Of a DNA stretch of 45,672 bases, positions 1 to 8,661 are shown one piece after another. Made by a program: the position numbers and the translations under genes. The notes beneath the pieces are model-generated. The model ran no database searches, was not told the DNA's origin, and saw only the letters and a program-made list of their open reading frames with translations. Where the stretch lies: NCBI RefSeq assembly GCF_013464915.1, contig NZ_RAVT01000030.1, forward strand, positions 39,765 through 85,436, in the 5' to 3' direction. The DNA comes from Stenotrophomonas maltophilia. GTDB lineage: Bacteria; Pseudomonadota; Gammaproteobacteria; Xanthomonadales; Xanthomonadaceae. How positions within the stretch are numbered: position 1 is the first letter of the stretch; every line of letters starts with the position of its first letter.

Positions 1-101
1 GGGCGCAGCCCTGCAAAGCCCCCCCTTCCCCATACCCCGCCGAATGGGTATACAGTCGACCCGTACCGGCACCGTGCCGGAATGAACCCTGGGAGGGGAC
101 C

Positions 102-545
102 ATGCGCAAGACCTTCAAGACCCTGCTGCTGGCATTGCCGCTGTGCCTGGCCGCGCTCTCGGCGCAGGCCGCCGATGGCGCCGCCGGCCGCTGGAAGACC
201 ATCGACGACAAGACCGGCAAGGTGAAGTCGATCGTCGAGATCACCCAGGCCGCCAACGGCACCCTGACCGGCAAGGTGGTCGACATCCTGCACTCGGACA
301 AGGGCCCGAACCCGGTCTGTGACGGCTGTGAAGGCGCCAACAAGAACAAGCCGGTGAAGGGCATGACCATCCTCTGGAACCTGAAGGCCGACGGCGCCAA
401 CAAGTGGTCCGGCGGCACCATCCTCGATCCGGCCAATGGCAAGACCTACAAGTCGAAGATGGAACTGCAGCCCGGCGGCACCAGGCTTGACGTGTCCGGC
501 TGCATCGCCTTCATCTGCCGCGCGCAGACCTGGCAGCGCGAGTAA
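102..545 (+). CDS. DUF2147 domain-containing secreted protein
   Basis: A 147-residue protein with a clear Sec signal peptide (residues 1-23: basic MRKTFK, hydrophobic core, cleavage after SAQA). The mature part runs GRWKTIDDKTGKVKSIVEI, then GKVVDIL, and two CDGC-type cysteines (PVCDGCEGANKNKPV), followed by an ILWNLK strand. This is the usual layout of the DUF2147 family, small periplasmic beta-rich proteins of about 140 residues with no settled biochemical role. The start is fixed by a strong GGGAGGGG ribosome site just before the ATG. A stem-loop follows the stop, so it is probably monocistronic. The family call is confident; the function is unknown. Confidence 0.85.
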   Translation: MRKTFKTLLLALPLCLAALSAQAADGAAGRWKTIDDKTGKVKSIVEITQAANGTLTGKVVDILHSDKGPNPVCDGCEGANKNKPVKGMTILWNLKADGANKWSGGTILDPANGKTYKSKMELQPGGTRLDVSGCIAFICRAQTWQRE

Positions 546-570
546 GCGCCCCGGCCCCCGCTTCATCCCC

Positions 571-594
571 GTGACCCGGCCCTGGCCGGGTCAC
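571..594. terminator. Stem-loop between DUF2147 gene and metG
   Basis: A perfect inverted repeat GTGACCCGGC / GCCGGGTCAC (10 bp) with a 4-base loop lies 25 bases after the DUF2147 stop. It has no good U-tract, so it may be a weak or Rho-assisted terminator. Confidence 0.5.
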
Positions 595-647
595 CTCGTT
601 GCGGGCATGCGATACTCTGCGGTTCCCCTCGGCTTCACCCCGCGACC

Positions 648-2729
648 ATGACCCGTACCGCGCTCGTCACCACCGCCCTGCCCTACGCCAACGGCCCGCT
701 GCACCTGGGCCACCTGGTCGGCTACATCCAGGCCGACATCTGGGTGCGTGCGCGGCGAATGAGCGGCGGCAAGGCCTGGTTCGTCTGCGCCGACGACACC
801 CACGGCACGCCGATCATGCTGGCCGCGGAGAAGGCCGGGGTCACCCCGGAAACCTTCATCGCCAACATCCAGGCCAGCCACGAACGTGACTTCGCCGCCT
901 TCGGCGTGGCCTTCGATCACTACGACTCGACCAATTCGGCGGCCAACAAGGCGCTGACCGAGCAGTTCTACCTGAAGCTGGAAGCGGCCGGCCACATCAG
1001 CCGCCGCTCGGTGGCACAGTTCTATGACCCGGCCAAGGGCATGTTCCTGCCCGACCGCTACGTCAAGGGCATCTGCCCGAACTGCGGCAGCCCCGACCAG
1101 TACGGCGACAACTGCGAAGTGTGCGGCGCCACCTATGCGCCGACCGACCTGAAGGAGCCGCGCTCGGTCATCTCCGGTGCCACGCCGGAAATGCGCGATT
1201 CGGAGCACTTCTTCTTCGAGGTGGGCCACTTCGACGCGTTCCTGCGCGAATGGCTGGCTGGCGACGTCGCCCTGCCGGGCGTGAAAGCCAAGCTCGGTGA
1301 GTGGCTCAATGCCGAAGGTGGCCTGCGCGCGTGGGACATCTCGCGCGATGCACCGTACTTCGGTTTCCAGATTCCCGGCCAGCCGGGCAAGTACTTCTAC
1401 GTCTGGCTGGACGCGCCGATCGGCTACCTGTCCAGCTTCCAGACCCTGTGCGGCAAGCTCGGCGAAGACTTCGAAGCGCACCTGCGCGCCGGCACCGCCA
1501 CCGAGCTGCACCACTTCATCGGCAAGGACATCGTCAACTTCCACGGCCTGTTCTGGCCGGCCGTGCTGCACGGCACCGGCCACCGCGCGCCGACCCGCCT
1601 GCACGTCAACGGCTACCTGACCGTGGACGGCGCCAAGATGAGCAAGTCGCGCGGCACCTTCGTGATGGCGCGTACCTTCCTCGACGCCGGGCTGGAACCG
1701 GAAGCGCTGCGCTACTACTACGCGGCCAAGTCCGGCGGTGGCGTCGACGATCTCGACCTGAACCTGGGTGATTTCATCGCCCGCGTCAACGCCGACCTGG
1801 TCGGCAAGTTCGTCAACCTGGCCAGCCGCTGCGCCGGCTTCATCAGCAAGCGCTTCGACGGCCAGCTGGCCGCGCAGCTGCCCGATGCGGCGCAGTACCA
1901 GCGCTTCGTCGATGGCCTGGCGCCGATCCGCGAAGCCTACGAGCGCAACGACCCGGCTGCGGCGATCCGCCTGACCATGACCCTGGCCGACGAAGCCAAC
2001 CGCTACATCGACGACGTCAAGCCGTGGGTGATCGCCAAGCAGGAAGGCGCCGACGCGCAGCTGCAGGCCGTGTGCAGCCAGGGCCTGAACCTGTTCCGCG
2101 TGCTGGTCACCGCCCTGAAGCCGGTGCTGCCGGCCACCGCCGCGCAGGCCGAGGCCTTCCTGGCCGCGCCGGTGAACGACTGGACCGAGCTGGTGCAGCC
2201 GCTGCTGGGCCACCGCATCACCGAGTACACCCCGCTGTTCACCCGTATCGACCCGAAGAAGATTGACGCCATGATCGACGCCTCCAAGGACACCCTGCAG
2301 CCGACCGCCGCTGCCGCCCCCGCCGCCAGGACCGAAGCGGTCAAGCCAGCTGCCCCGGCACCGGCCAGGGACGAAGCGAACAGCGCCGACGCCCCGGCCT
2401 ACATCGGCATCGACGATTTCGCCAAGCTCGACCTGCGCATCGGCAAGGTGCTGGTCTGCGAGTTCGTGGACGGTTCGGACAAGCTGCTGCGCTTCGAACT
2501 GGACGCCGGTGAACTGGGCAAGCGCCAGATCTTCTCCGGTATCCGCGCCAGCTACGGCGAGCCGGAGAAGCTGGTCGGCCGCAGCGTGGTGTTCATCGCC
2601 AACCTGGCCCCGCGCAAGATGCGCTTCGGCCTGAGCGAAGGCATGATCCTGTCGGCCGGTTTCGACGGCGGCGCGCTGGCGCTGCTGGACGCCGACAGCG
2701 GCGCGCAGCCGGGCATGCCGGTCCGCTGA
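648..2729 (+). CDS. metG: Methionyl-tRNA synthetase
   Basis: Cytoplasmic class I aminoacyl-tRNA synthetase of 693 residues that charges tRNA-Met. The HIGH-type motif is HLGH at residues 19-22. A zinc-binding insert follows (CPNCGSPDQYGDNCEVCGATY, about 143-163). The KMSKS loop is at 330-334. The anticodon-binding helical domain runs to about 540. An Ala/Pro-rich linker (about 545-580) leads to a C-terminal EMAP-II/Trbp111-like tRNA-binding and dimerisation domain starting near DDFAKLDLRIGKVL. The length fits the long bacterial form. The ATG has no clear Shine-Dalgarno sequence; a hairpin separates it from the upstream gene. The HAD and RnfB genes that follow on the same strand may be co-transcribed. 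Confidence 0.98.
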   Translation: MTRTALVTTALPYANGPLHLGHLVGYIQADIWVRARRMSGGKAWFVCADDTHGTPIMLAAEKAGVTPETFIANIQASHERDFAAFGVAFDHYDSTNSAANKALTEQFYLKLEAAGHISRRSVAQFYDPAKGMFLPDRYVKGICPNCGSPDQYGDNCEVCGATYAPTDLKEPRSVISGATPEMRDSEHFFFEVGHFDAFLREWLAGDVALPGVKAKLGEWLNAEGGLRAWDISRDAPYFGFQIPGQPGKYFYVWLDAPIGYLSSFQTLCGKLGEDFEAHLRAGTATELHHFIGKDIVNFHGLFWPAVLHGTGHRAPTRLHVNGYLTVDGAKMSKSRGTFVMARTFLDAGLEPEALRYYYAAKSGGGVDDLDLNLGDFIARVNADLVGKFVNLASRCAGFISKRFDGQLAAQLPDAAQYQRFVDGLAPIREAYERNDPAAAIRLTMTLADEANRYIDDVKPWVIAKQEGADAQLQAVCSQGLNLFRVLVTALKPVLPATAAQAEAFLAAPVNDWTELVQPLLGHRITEYTPLFTRIDPKKIDAMIDASKDTLQPTAAAAPAARTEAVKPAAPAPARDEANSADAPAYIGIDDFAKLDLRIGKVLVCEFVDGSDKLLRFELDAGELGKRQIFSGIRASYGEPEKLVGRSVVFIANLAPRKMRFGLSEGMILSAGFDGGALALLDADSGAQPGMPVR

Positions 2730-2805
2730 TGCCTGCAGCGGGCGTGGTTGCGGCCACGCCCGCCGGCAGCACCGGCCACGGAGCAACGCGATGGGAGGCA
2801 ACGGA

Positions 2806-3396
2806 ATGGAACTGGCGCTGTTCGACTTCGACCACACCGTGACCACCTGCGATACCTATGGCCGTTTCCTGCGCCGCGTGGCCACCGCTGAACAACTGGC
2901 GCAGGCGTGGTGGAAGGTTGGCCCGTGGCTGCTCGCGTACAAGCTGAAGCTGATCTCGGCCGAACGCATCCGCGCGCGCGTCACCCGCCTGACCTTCAGC
3001 GACCGCCACAGTGACGACATCGCCACCCTGGCCGCCGGCTTCTCGCGTGAGTTCCTGCCCGACGTGGTGCGCCCGGAGATGCTGGAGCAGATCCGCTGGC
3101 ACAAGGAACAGCAGCACACCGTGGTGATCGTGTCCGGCTCGCTGGATCTCTACCTGCGGCCGTGGTGCGAGCAGCTGGGCCTGCAGTTGATCTGCAACCG
3201 GCTGGAAAGCCAGGACGGACGCCTGACCGGCCGTTACGCCGGTGGTGACTGTGGCCCGCGCAAGGTCGAGCACATCCGTCGCCAGTTCGATCTGTCGCGT
3301 TACGTGCGCATCCATGCCTACGGTGACAGTTCCGAAGACAAGCCGATGCTGGCGCTGGCCCACGAGCGCTGGTTCCGCGGCAAACCCCTGAAGTAA
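2806..3396 (+). CDS. HAD-IB family phosphatase (SerB-like)
   Basis: A 196-residue haloacid dehalogenase of subfamily IB, the group containing phosphoserine phosphatase and related phosphomonoesterases. Motif I is FDFDHT (nucleophile Asp7, acid Asp9), motif II VIVSGS, motif III the Lys in GPRKVEH, and motif IV GDSSEDKPML. A helical cap lies between motifs I and II. I chose the ATG at 2806 over the in-frame ATG at 2791 because GGGAGG (2793-2798) sits 7 bases upstream of 2806. The substrate cannot be read from the sequence. It lies between metG and rnfB on one strand. Confidence 0.87.
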   Translation: MELALFDFDHTVTTCDTYGRFLRRVATAEQLAQAWWKVGPWLLAYKLKLISAERIRARVTRLTFSDRHSDDIATLAAGFSREFLPDVVRPEMLEQIRWHKEQQHTVVIVSGSLDLYLRPWCEQLGLQLICNRLESQDGRLTGRYAGGDCGPRKVEHIRRQFDLSRYVRIHAYGDSSEDKPMLALAHERWFRGKPLK

Positions 3397-3420
3397 CCCA
3401 ACGCGCAGCCTTCGCCACGC

Positions 3421-3834
3421 ATGAGCCTGATCCCGCCCCTGACCGAACGCCTCGACCGCCTGCTGCCGCAGACCCAATGCGGGCAATGCGGTTACGAAGG
3501 CTGCCGCCCGTATGCGCAGGCGATGGCGCGTGGCGAGGCAGGCGTGGACCGCTGCCCACCCGGTGGCGATGCCGGTGCACGCGCGCTGGCCCAGGTGTTG
3601 GGCGTGCCGGCAATTCCGTTTGATCGCTCGCGCGGGGAGCACAAGGCGCCGCAGGTGGCGTTGATCGTGGAAGCCGACTGCATCGGCTGCACCAAGTGCA
3701 TCCAGGCCTGCCCGGTGGACGCCATCGTCGGCGGCGCCAGGTACATGCACACGGTGATCGCCGACCTGTGTACCGGCTGCGAGCTGTGCATCCCACCGTG
3801 CCCGGTGGACTGCATAGAGCTGATGCCAGCCTAG
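3421..3834 (+). CDS. rnfB: RnfB/RsxB-type iron-sulfur protein, stand-alone short form
   Basis: A 137-residue polyferredoxin. The N-terminal cluster is typical of RnfB/RsxB: C20, C23, C28 and C45 in [10 protein letters not shown]...RCPPGG. Two classical 4Fe-4S motifs follow (C87/C90/C93/C97 and C117/C120/C123/C127). RnfB normally begins with a membrane helix and works in the RnfABCDGE/Rsx complex that feeds electrons to reductase targets such as SoxR. Here the N-terminal helix is absent and no other rnf genes are nearby. The fold and cofactors are confident. Membership of a membrane Rnf complex is doubtful; it could be a soluble electron carrier. Confidence 0.88.
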   Translation: MSLIPPLTERLDRLLPQTQCGQCGYEGCRPYAQAMARGEAGVDRCPPGGDAGARALAQVLGVPAIPFDRSRGEHKAPQVALIVEADCIGCTKCIQACPVDAIVGGARYMHTVIADLCTGCELCIPPCPVDCIELMPA

Positions 3835-3864
3835 CCACCGGACCAACCGGCACTGAAGCGGCGG

Positions 3865-3954
3865 GGTAGAGTCGACTGTTAGTCGACTGCTCTTCGTTCC
3901 GGCGGCGCAAAATCCCGCGCTGCGCGCCATAGTCGACCAACAGTCGACTCTACC
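3865..3954. repeat. SMAG-type palindromic repeat, inverted dimer
   Basis: Two head-to-head units. The left begins GGTAGAGTCGACTG (GTAG end) and forms AGTCGACT-gtt-AGTCGACT. The right ends CAGTCGACTCTACC (CTAC end). They are separated by about 40 bp. The GTAG terminus and hairpin match the SMAG REP-like elements of S. maltophilia. It lies between convergent rnfB and the RidA-family gene, so it may also terminate or stabilise both transcripts. Confidence 0.75.
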
Positions 3955-3988
3955 CTCCCCGCTGGTGGAGACCTGACCCAGCCTGCCG

Positions 3989-4336
3989 TTAGGGCACCGC
4001 CGCCGTCACCACGATCTCGACCTTCCACTCGGCGTGGGCCAGCTTGGCTTCGAAGGTTGCACGGGCCGGGGTCGCGCCCTCGACCACCCACTCGTCCCAC
4101 GCCTTGTTCATGCCGTCGAAGTCGGCGATGTCGGCCAGGAACACCTCGGCGCGCAGCACGTGCTGGCGATCGCTGGCCACCAGCGCCAGCAGCTTGTCGA
4201 TCTCGGCCAGCACCTGCCGGGTCTGCCCGGTGATGTCCTGGCTGGTGTCTTCCGGAATCTGGCCGGAGAGGTAGGCGACCTTGTTGTACACGGTCATTTC
4301 GGACATGCGCGGTCCGACGTCGTAACGCTCCATCAT
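3989..4336 (-). CDS. RidA/YjgF family protein
   Basis: A 115-residue protein of the RidA/YER057c/UK114 family, small trimeric enzymes that hydrolyse reactive enamine/imine intermediates. The segments YNKVAYLSGQIPED, DITGQTRQVLAEIDKLL and PARATFEAKLAHAEWKVEI match the family core. Arg92 sits where archetypal RidA has its carboxylate-binding arginine, and the C-terminal Glu (KVEI) is kept. Members differ in activity and some are not deaminases, so I give no symbol. The first ATG of an ATGATG pair has GGAG 8 bases upstream. It faces mprF divergently. Confidence 0.88.
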   Translation of the reverse strand: MMERYDVGPRMSEMTVYNKVAYLSGQIPEDTSQDITGQTRQVLAEIDKLLALVASDRQHVLRAEVFLADIADFDGMNKAWDEWVVEGATPARATFEAKLAHAEWKVEIVVTAAVP

Positions 4337-4528
4337 GGGCGTGGCTCCTGCGGGTGATCAGGCCTGCATTGTCCCCCAAACCGGTCAACGATGGGTGCAG
4401 GGCAGCCGTCCACGCACGGTCACTACCGGCTTCCGACGGCGACGCTGGTCAAATGCCAGCGACAGGCGCACGATGCGCCACGGCTGCATTGACACCGCCC
4501 TCGCCCTCCCTGACGCACGCTTGCGCCG

Positions 4529-7093
4529 ATGACCGAAACCACCGACCCCGCCACCACTCCCTCCACCCCGGCATGGAAGCGGGTCCTCACCATCGTCGTC
4601 CCGCTGCTGATCCTTGCGCTGGCGCTGCACGGCCTGGCCAACGAGTTCGATGAGAACGGCTACCGCGCCATCCGCCATGCCTTCCACCAGCTCAGTGGCA
4701 CGCAGATCGCGCTTACTGTCGTGCTGGGCCTGGCCAGCTATGCCTGCCTGATCGGTTTTGATGCCATCGGCCTGCGCCGCAGCGGCATCCGCGTGCATCC
4801 GGCGCGCATCGGCATTACGGCGTTCCTGGCACACACGCTCGGCCAGACCGTGGGCTTTGCCGCGCTCACCGGCGGTGCGGTGCGCCTGCGCGGCTACCGC
4901 ACCGCCGGCCTCGACCTGGCGCAGATCGGCCAGGTCGTGCTGATGAGCACGCTCGGCTTCGTGTTCGGTGCCTGGCTGCTGATCAGCGTGGCGCTGTGCA
5001 TGGAGCCGGCGGCAGCGGCACTTGCACTGCCGCTGGACCCGGATGCGGTGCGCGTGGTCGGTATCGTCGCACTGCTGGCCTATGCGGCCACCCTGCTGCT
5101 GGTCGGCCGCGATGGGCGTCAGTTCAGCGTATTCGGCCATGCGCTGTGGCTGCCCGACCGGCGCACCATGATCGGCGTCACCGTGCTCAGCGTGATCGAG
5201 CTGGTGCTGGCCAGCGCCGCGTTCTATGTGCTGCTGCCGGACTCGACGCCGACCGGCCTGCCCGGCTTCGTTGGCCTGTACCTGGTCGCGGTGCTGGCCG
5301 GCCTGGTTTCGACCGTGCCCGCCGGCCTCGGCGTGTTCGAATGGAGCCTGTTGAAGCTGCTGCCACAGGTCGCACCGGCGGCGGTGCTGGCTGCGGCGTT
5401 GATCTACCGCGTCACCTACTACGTGCTGCCGCTGCTGCTGGCCACCCTGCTCGCGCTGGCGCCCGCGATGCGGCAACCGCTGCAGGCCAGTGCCGGGGCG
5501 ACCCGTGCCGGCTGGAATGCATTGCGGCCGTGGCTTCCGCAGATCATCGCGCTGGCGGTGTTCAGCATCGGCGCTGCACTGGTCATCGACGGCACGCTGC
5601 CCACGCCGCGCCGCCACCTGGTCAACGCATCACTGCCGATCCTGGAGACGTCCCATCTGATCGGCAGCCTCAGCGGCGTCGCCCTGTTGCTGATCGGCCA
5701 GGGCCTGGCCCGGCGCAGCCATGCCGCATGGATGCTGGCGATGGCCGTGTGCGTGATCACCCCGTTGCCACTGTGGCTGCGCGGTGGCCAACCGTTGATC
5801 GCGGTCTCCGCCCTGCTGGTGGCGATGGCGCTGTGGGCCGCACGCCGCGAGTTCTATCGCCAGGGCGCGCTGCTGGACGAAGCATGGTCGTGGCCATGGC
5901 TGCGCAACCTCGGCCTGGTGCTGGTGGCGGTCACCTGGCTGTTGTTCTTCACCTACAGCCATGTCGAATACCAGAACGAACTGTGGTGGCAGTTCGCGAT
6001 ATCCGGCAACGCGCCGCGTGCACTGCGTGCATTGCTGGTGGTCGCCATCGCGCTGGTGATGTTCGGCCTGGCGCGCCTGCTGCACAGCACGCGCAGCCCA
6101 CTGCAGCCCGCCGACGAGGCCACGCTGCAGTCATTGGCACCGGTGCTGGCCGGTGCCACCGACACCCAGGCCTGCCTGGTGCTGACTGCCGACAAGGCGG
6201 TGCTGCGCGACGAAGCCAAGCTGGGCTTCGTGATGATGCAGCGCTACGGCGGATCCCTGATCGCGATGGGCGATCCGGTCGGCCCACCCGAGGTCGCGCG
6301 CGCGCTGATCTGGCGCTTCCGCGAGGAAGCCGACCGGCTCGGCCTGCGCCCCGTGTTCTACCAGGTCGGCGAGACCTACTGGCAGACCTATCTCGACCTT
6401 GGCCTGGGCCTGGTCAAGCTGGGCGAGGAAGCGATCGTGCCATTGCACGACTTCGGCCTGGAAGGCCGCGAACGCGCCGACCTGCGCCAGGCCTGGAACC
6501 GCGGCAAGCGCGGGGGCCTGTCGTTCCGCGTGGCACCGGTGGAAGAGGTTCCCAGCCTGCTTCCGCGCCTGCACGCGATCTCCAACGCGTGGCTGGAAGA
6601 CAAGGCCGGCGACGAGAAGGGTTTCTCGCTGGGCAGCTACGATCCGGATTACCTGGCGCGCTTCCCGGTGGCACTGGTCGAAACCGAGGGCCAGATCGTG
6701 GCGTTCGCCAACCTGTGGCAGGCCCCGGCCGGTGCCGAGCTGTCGGTGGACCTCATGCGCCACGTCAACGAGGCACCGAAGGGCACGATGGACTTCCTGT
6801 TCATCGAGCTGTTCCTGTGGGGACGCGCCCAGGGCTATGCGCGCTTCTCGCTGGGCATGGCCCCGCTGTCCGGGCTGGCCCAGCATCGCCTGGCCGGGCG
6901 CTGGAACCGGCTGGCCGGCCTGCTGGCGCGGCATGGCGAACGCTTCTATGGCTTCAGTGGCCTGCGCCGCTTCAAGTCGAAGTTCGACCCGCAGTGGCGG
7001 CCGCGCTACCTGGCCGCACCGGGCGGCATGCACCTGCCGGCCGCGCTGCTGGATGCCACGCGTTTGATCTCGCTGGACCCGCGGCGGAACTGA
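4529..7093 (+). CDS. mprF: MprF: phosphatidylglycerol aminoacyltransferase and flippase
   Basis: An 854-residue integral membrane enzyme. The N-terminal half (about 1-520) has many hydrophobic helices and the flippase/UPF0104-like region (AHTLGQTVGFAALTGGAVRLRGYR, then STVPAGLGVFEWSLL). The C-terminal soluble DUF2156 synthase domain (about 535-854) contains RYGGSLIAMGDPVG, KAGDEKGFSLGSYDP and YARFSLGMAPLSGL. Family members transfer Lys or Ala from aminoacyl-tRNA to phosphatidylglycerol and flip the product, lowering membrane negative charge and giving resistance to cationic peptides. The amino acid used here cannot be told. A lipase-like AcvB-family gene converges on it. Confidence 0.95.
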   Translation: MTETTDPATTPSTPAWKRVLTIVVPLLILALALHGLANEFDENGYRAIRHAFHQLSGTQIALTVVLGLASYACLIGFDAIGLRRSGIRVHPARIGITAFLAHTLGQTVGFAALTGGAVRLRGYRTAGLDLAQIGQVVLMSTLGFVFGAWLLISVALCMEPAAAALALPLDPDAVRVVGIVALLAYAATLLLVGRDGRQFSVFGHALWLPDRRTMIGVTVLSVIELVLASAAFYVLLPDSTPTGLPGFVGLYLVAVLAGLVSTVPAGLGVFEWSLLKLLPQVAPAAVLAAALIYRVTYYVLPLLLATLLALAPAMRQPLQASAGATRAGWNALRPWLPQIIALAVFSIGAALVIDGTLPTPRRHLVNASLPILETSHLIGSLSGVALLLIGQGLARRSHAAWMLAMAVCVITPLPLWLRGGQPLIAVSALLVAMALWAARREFYRQGALLDEAWSWPWLRNLGLVLVAVTWLLFFTYSHVEYQNELWWQFAISGNAPRALRALLVVAIALVMFGLARLLHSTRSPLQPADEATLQSLAPVLAGATDTQACLVLTADKAVLRDEAKLGFVMMQRYGGSLIAMGDPVGPPEVARALIWRFREEADRLGLRPVFYQVGETYWQTYLDLGLGLVKLGEEAIVPLHDFGLEGRERADLRQAWNRGKRGGLSFRVAPVEEVPSLLPRLHAISNAWLEDKAGDEKGFSLGSYDPDYLARFPVALVETEGQIVAFANLWQAPAGAELSVDLMRHVNEAPKGTMDFLFIELFLWGRAQGYARFSLGMAPLSGLAQHRLAGRWNRLAGLLARHGERFYGFSGLRRFKSKFDPQWRPRYLAAPGGMHLPAALLDATRLISLDPRRN

Positions 7094-7102
7094 CACCCCG
7101 AT

Positions 7103-7236
7103 CCGCCGGGCATGGGCCGGTGCTGACGGCTGCACGGCAGGTGTCGACCTTGGTCGACACGCTTCTTCCACGACGTCCCCAGCCCCAGCGCCGACCAAGG
7201 TCGGCATCTACCATCAGCCGCCGGGCATGGGCCGGT
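7103..7236. repeat. SMAG-like dimer flanked by 19-bp direct repeats
   Basis: A hairpin GTGTCGACC-tt-GGTCGACAC (7141-7160) and a second palindrome GCCGACC-aa-GGTCGGC ending in ATCTACC (7190-7212) form a pair. The 19-bp sequence CCGCCGGGCATGGGCCGGT occurs at 7103-7121 and again, identically, at 7218-7236, on either side of the pair. The right copy abuts the stop codon of the AcvB-like gene. Confidence 0.7.
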
Positions 7237-8583
7237 TTACGCCCCGCCCTTGAGGATTACCTCGGCCAAGCGATCGTAGTCACCACCGAAATGGTGGTCG
7301 CCCGGAAGCTTCACCTTCTGCACGCCGTCGTTGGCCGGCAGGTCCGGGCACAGCGCGTCGTCATCCTTGTCGCCATACACGCAGAGGGTCTTCGCCGCCG
7401 GCAGCTTTGCCACTTCCGGCGCGATCGGCAGGCCGTCGCCGCCGCCACCCAGCCAGTTGCTGACATGGAACTCGAAGTCAGCCTTCTTGCCCACCGACAG
7501 CAGCACGATACGGTCCAGCGCCTCCCGGGTGCCGGCATCAAGCTGGTTGATGGTGGCCGGCAGCACGTCGGCGCCCTGCGAGAAACCGATCAGCATCACC
7601 TTGTCGCGATGCCACTGCTGGCGGTAGTGGTCGATGATCTTCTGCAGGTCAGTGGCGAAGCCCTTCGGCGTGCGCTCGCTCCAGAAGTAGCGCAGCGAGT
7701 CGATGCCGACCACGGCCACGCCATGCTCGTTGAGCGACGATGCCACGTCCTTGTCCAGGCCGGCCCAGCCGCCATCGCCGGAAACGAACACGGCCAACGT
7801 GTCGCCATTGCCGGCAGCGGGCACCTCCACTACGGGCAGGCCCTTCAGCGCGGCCGGGGGCGGTGCCAGGCTGACGCCCACCTGCGCGCCCATCACCCGC
7901 GCCGTCGCCACCAGGCCCGGTGAAGCATCGCCGCGTGCGGTGCGCTTGAACTCGCGCGCCATCGCCACCTGCTGCACGAAGCGGCTGGCCTCGCCAACCT
8001 TGCAGCCATGGTCGCCGGCGGCGCTCAGCCACGGGAAATTCAACTCGGCAGGCTGCAGCTTGTTGTGCTTCACACCGTCGCCGCAGACCATGCGCTCGTG
8101 GCTGTGGTCCGGGCAGAAGCCGGTGGTCAGCAGGCCGGCGAACACCTGGGTGTCGGCCTGCGCGGCCAGCGTGTAAGCCATCTCGGCGCCTTCGCCATCA
8201 CCACCGACCAGCGGCAGGTGGTAGCCAGGCAGATGCAGGGAGGCCTGCAACCAGCGCGAGAAGTTCTCGACGTCGCCGGAACCGAACGAACAGGTAGGAT
8301 CACCCTCGCGCTTGAGCACGCTGCGCAGGTGCGCGATGTCCACGGCGGCGACCATCGCGCCATCGGCACGCAGGGCCTCGATCGGAAGGCGGCTGGTATC
8401 ACCACCGGCGGTGGGTTCATGGAACCAGATCACCACCCGCTGCGGCGTACCGGCCGGCATGTGCACCGGAATCTGCTCGAACCGCCCGTGGCTGAACTGC
8501 TGCACGTTGGCCGCCGCCATTGCCGGCAGCGCTGCCAGCGCCAGAACCACACCCATTGCCCTGCCCAGCCCTGCACGCTTCAT
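7237..8583 (-). CDS. AcvB/VirJ-family periplasmic serine hydrolase
   Basis: A 448-residue exported protein (signal peptide, residues 1-24) with two alpha/beta-hydrolase-like halves. The N-terminal half has a degenerate elbow (GGDGEG, 127-132). The C-terminal VirJ domain (from about 250) has VSGDGGW, the nucleophile elbow GFSQG (Ser335), an Asp-rich YGDKDDD loop and a late HHFGG histidine. AcvB of Agrobacterium is a lysyl-phosphatidylglycerol hydrolase whose gene accompanies the MprF homologue lpiA. Here the homologue is convergent with mprF, so the same role is inferred. The start at 8583 gives a clean signal peptide; an upstream in-frame ATG at 8637 adds basic, non-signal residues and is rejected. 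Confidence 0.85.
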   Translation of the reverse strand: MKRAGLGRAMGVVLALAALPAMAAANVQQFSHGRFEQIPVHMPAGTPQRVVIWFHEPTAGGDTSRLPIEALRADGAMVAAVDIAHLRSVLKREGDPTCSFGSGDVENFSRWLQASLHLPGYHLPLVGGDGEGAEMAYTLAAQADTQVFAGLLTTGFCPDHSHERMVCGDGVKHNKLQPAELNFPWLSAAGDHGCKVGEASRFVQQVAMAREFKRTARGDASPGLVATARVMGAQVGVSLAPPPAALKGLPVVEVPAAGNGDTLAVFVSGDGGWAGLDKDVASSLNEHGVAVVGIDSLRYFWSERTPKGFATDLQKIIDHYRQQWHRDKVMLIGFSQGADVLPATINQLDAGTREALDRIVLLSVGKKADFEFHVSNWLGGGGDGLPIAPEVAKLPAAKTLCVYGDKDDDALCPDLPANDGVQKVKLPGDHHFGGDYDRLAEVILKGGA

Positions 8584-8661
8584 ATCGCATCCCCGATGGA
8601 ATGCGCACACGATACGCCGCCGCCGCGTGCACGGCACGTACCGGCACAGGCCATTGGGGAT

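Noticed and set aside
591..2846. A 751-codon minus-strand ORF antisense to metG
   Set aside because: The reading frame opposite a high-GC gene stays open by codon bias. metG on the other strand has all expected motifs; this product has no family features.
4996..7923. A 975-codon plus-strand ORF across mprF, the SMAG dimer and the AcvB-like gene
   Set aside because: It overlaps two well-supported genes in other frames, is rich in Arg/Ala/Gly, and passes through repeats.
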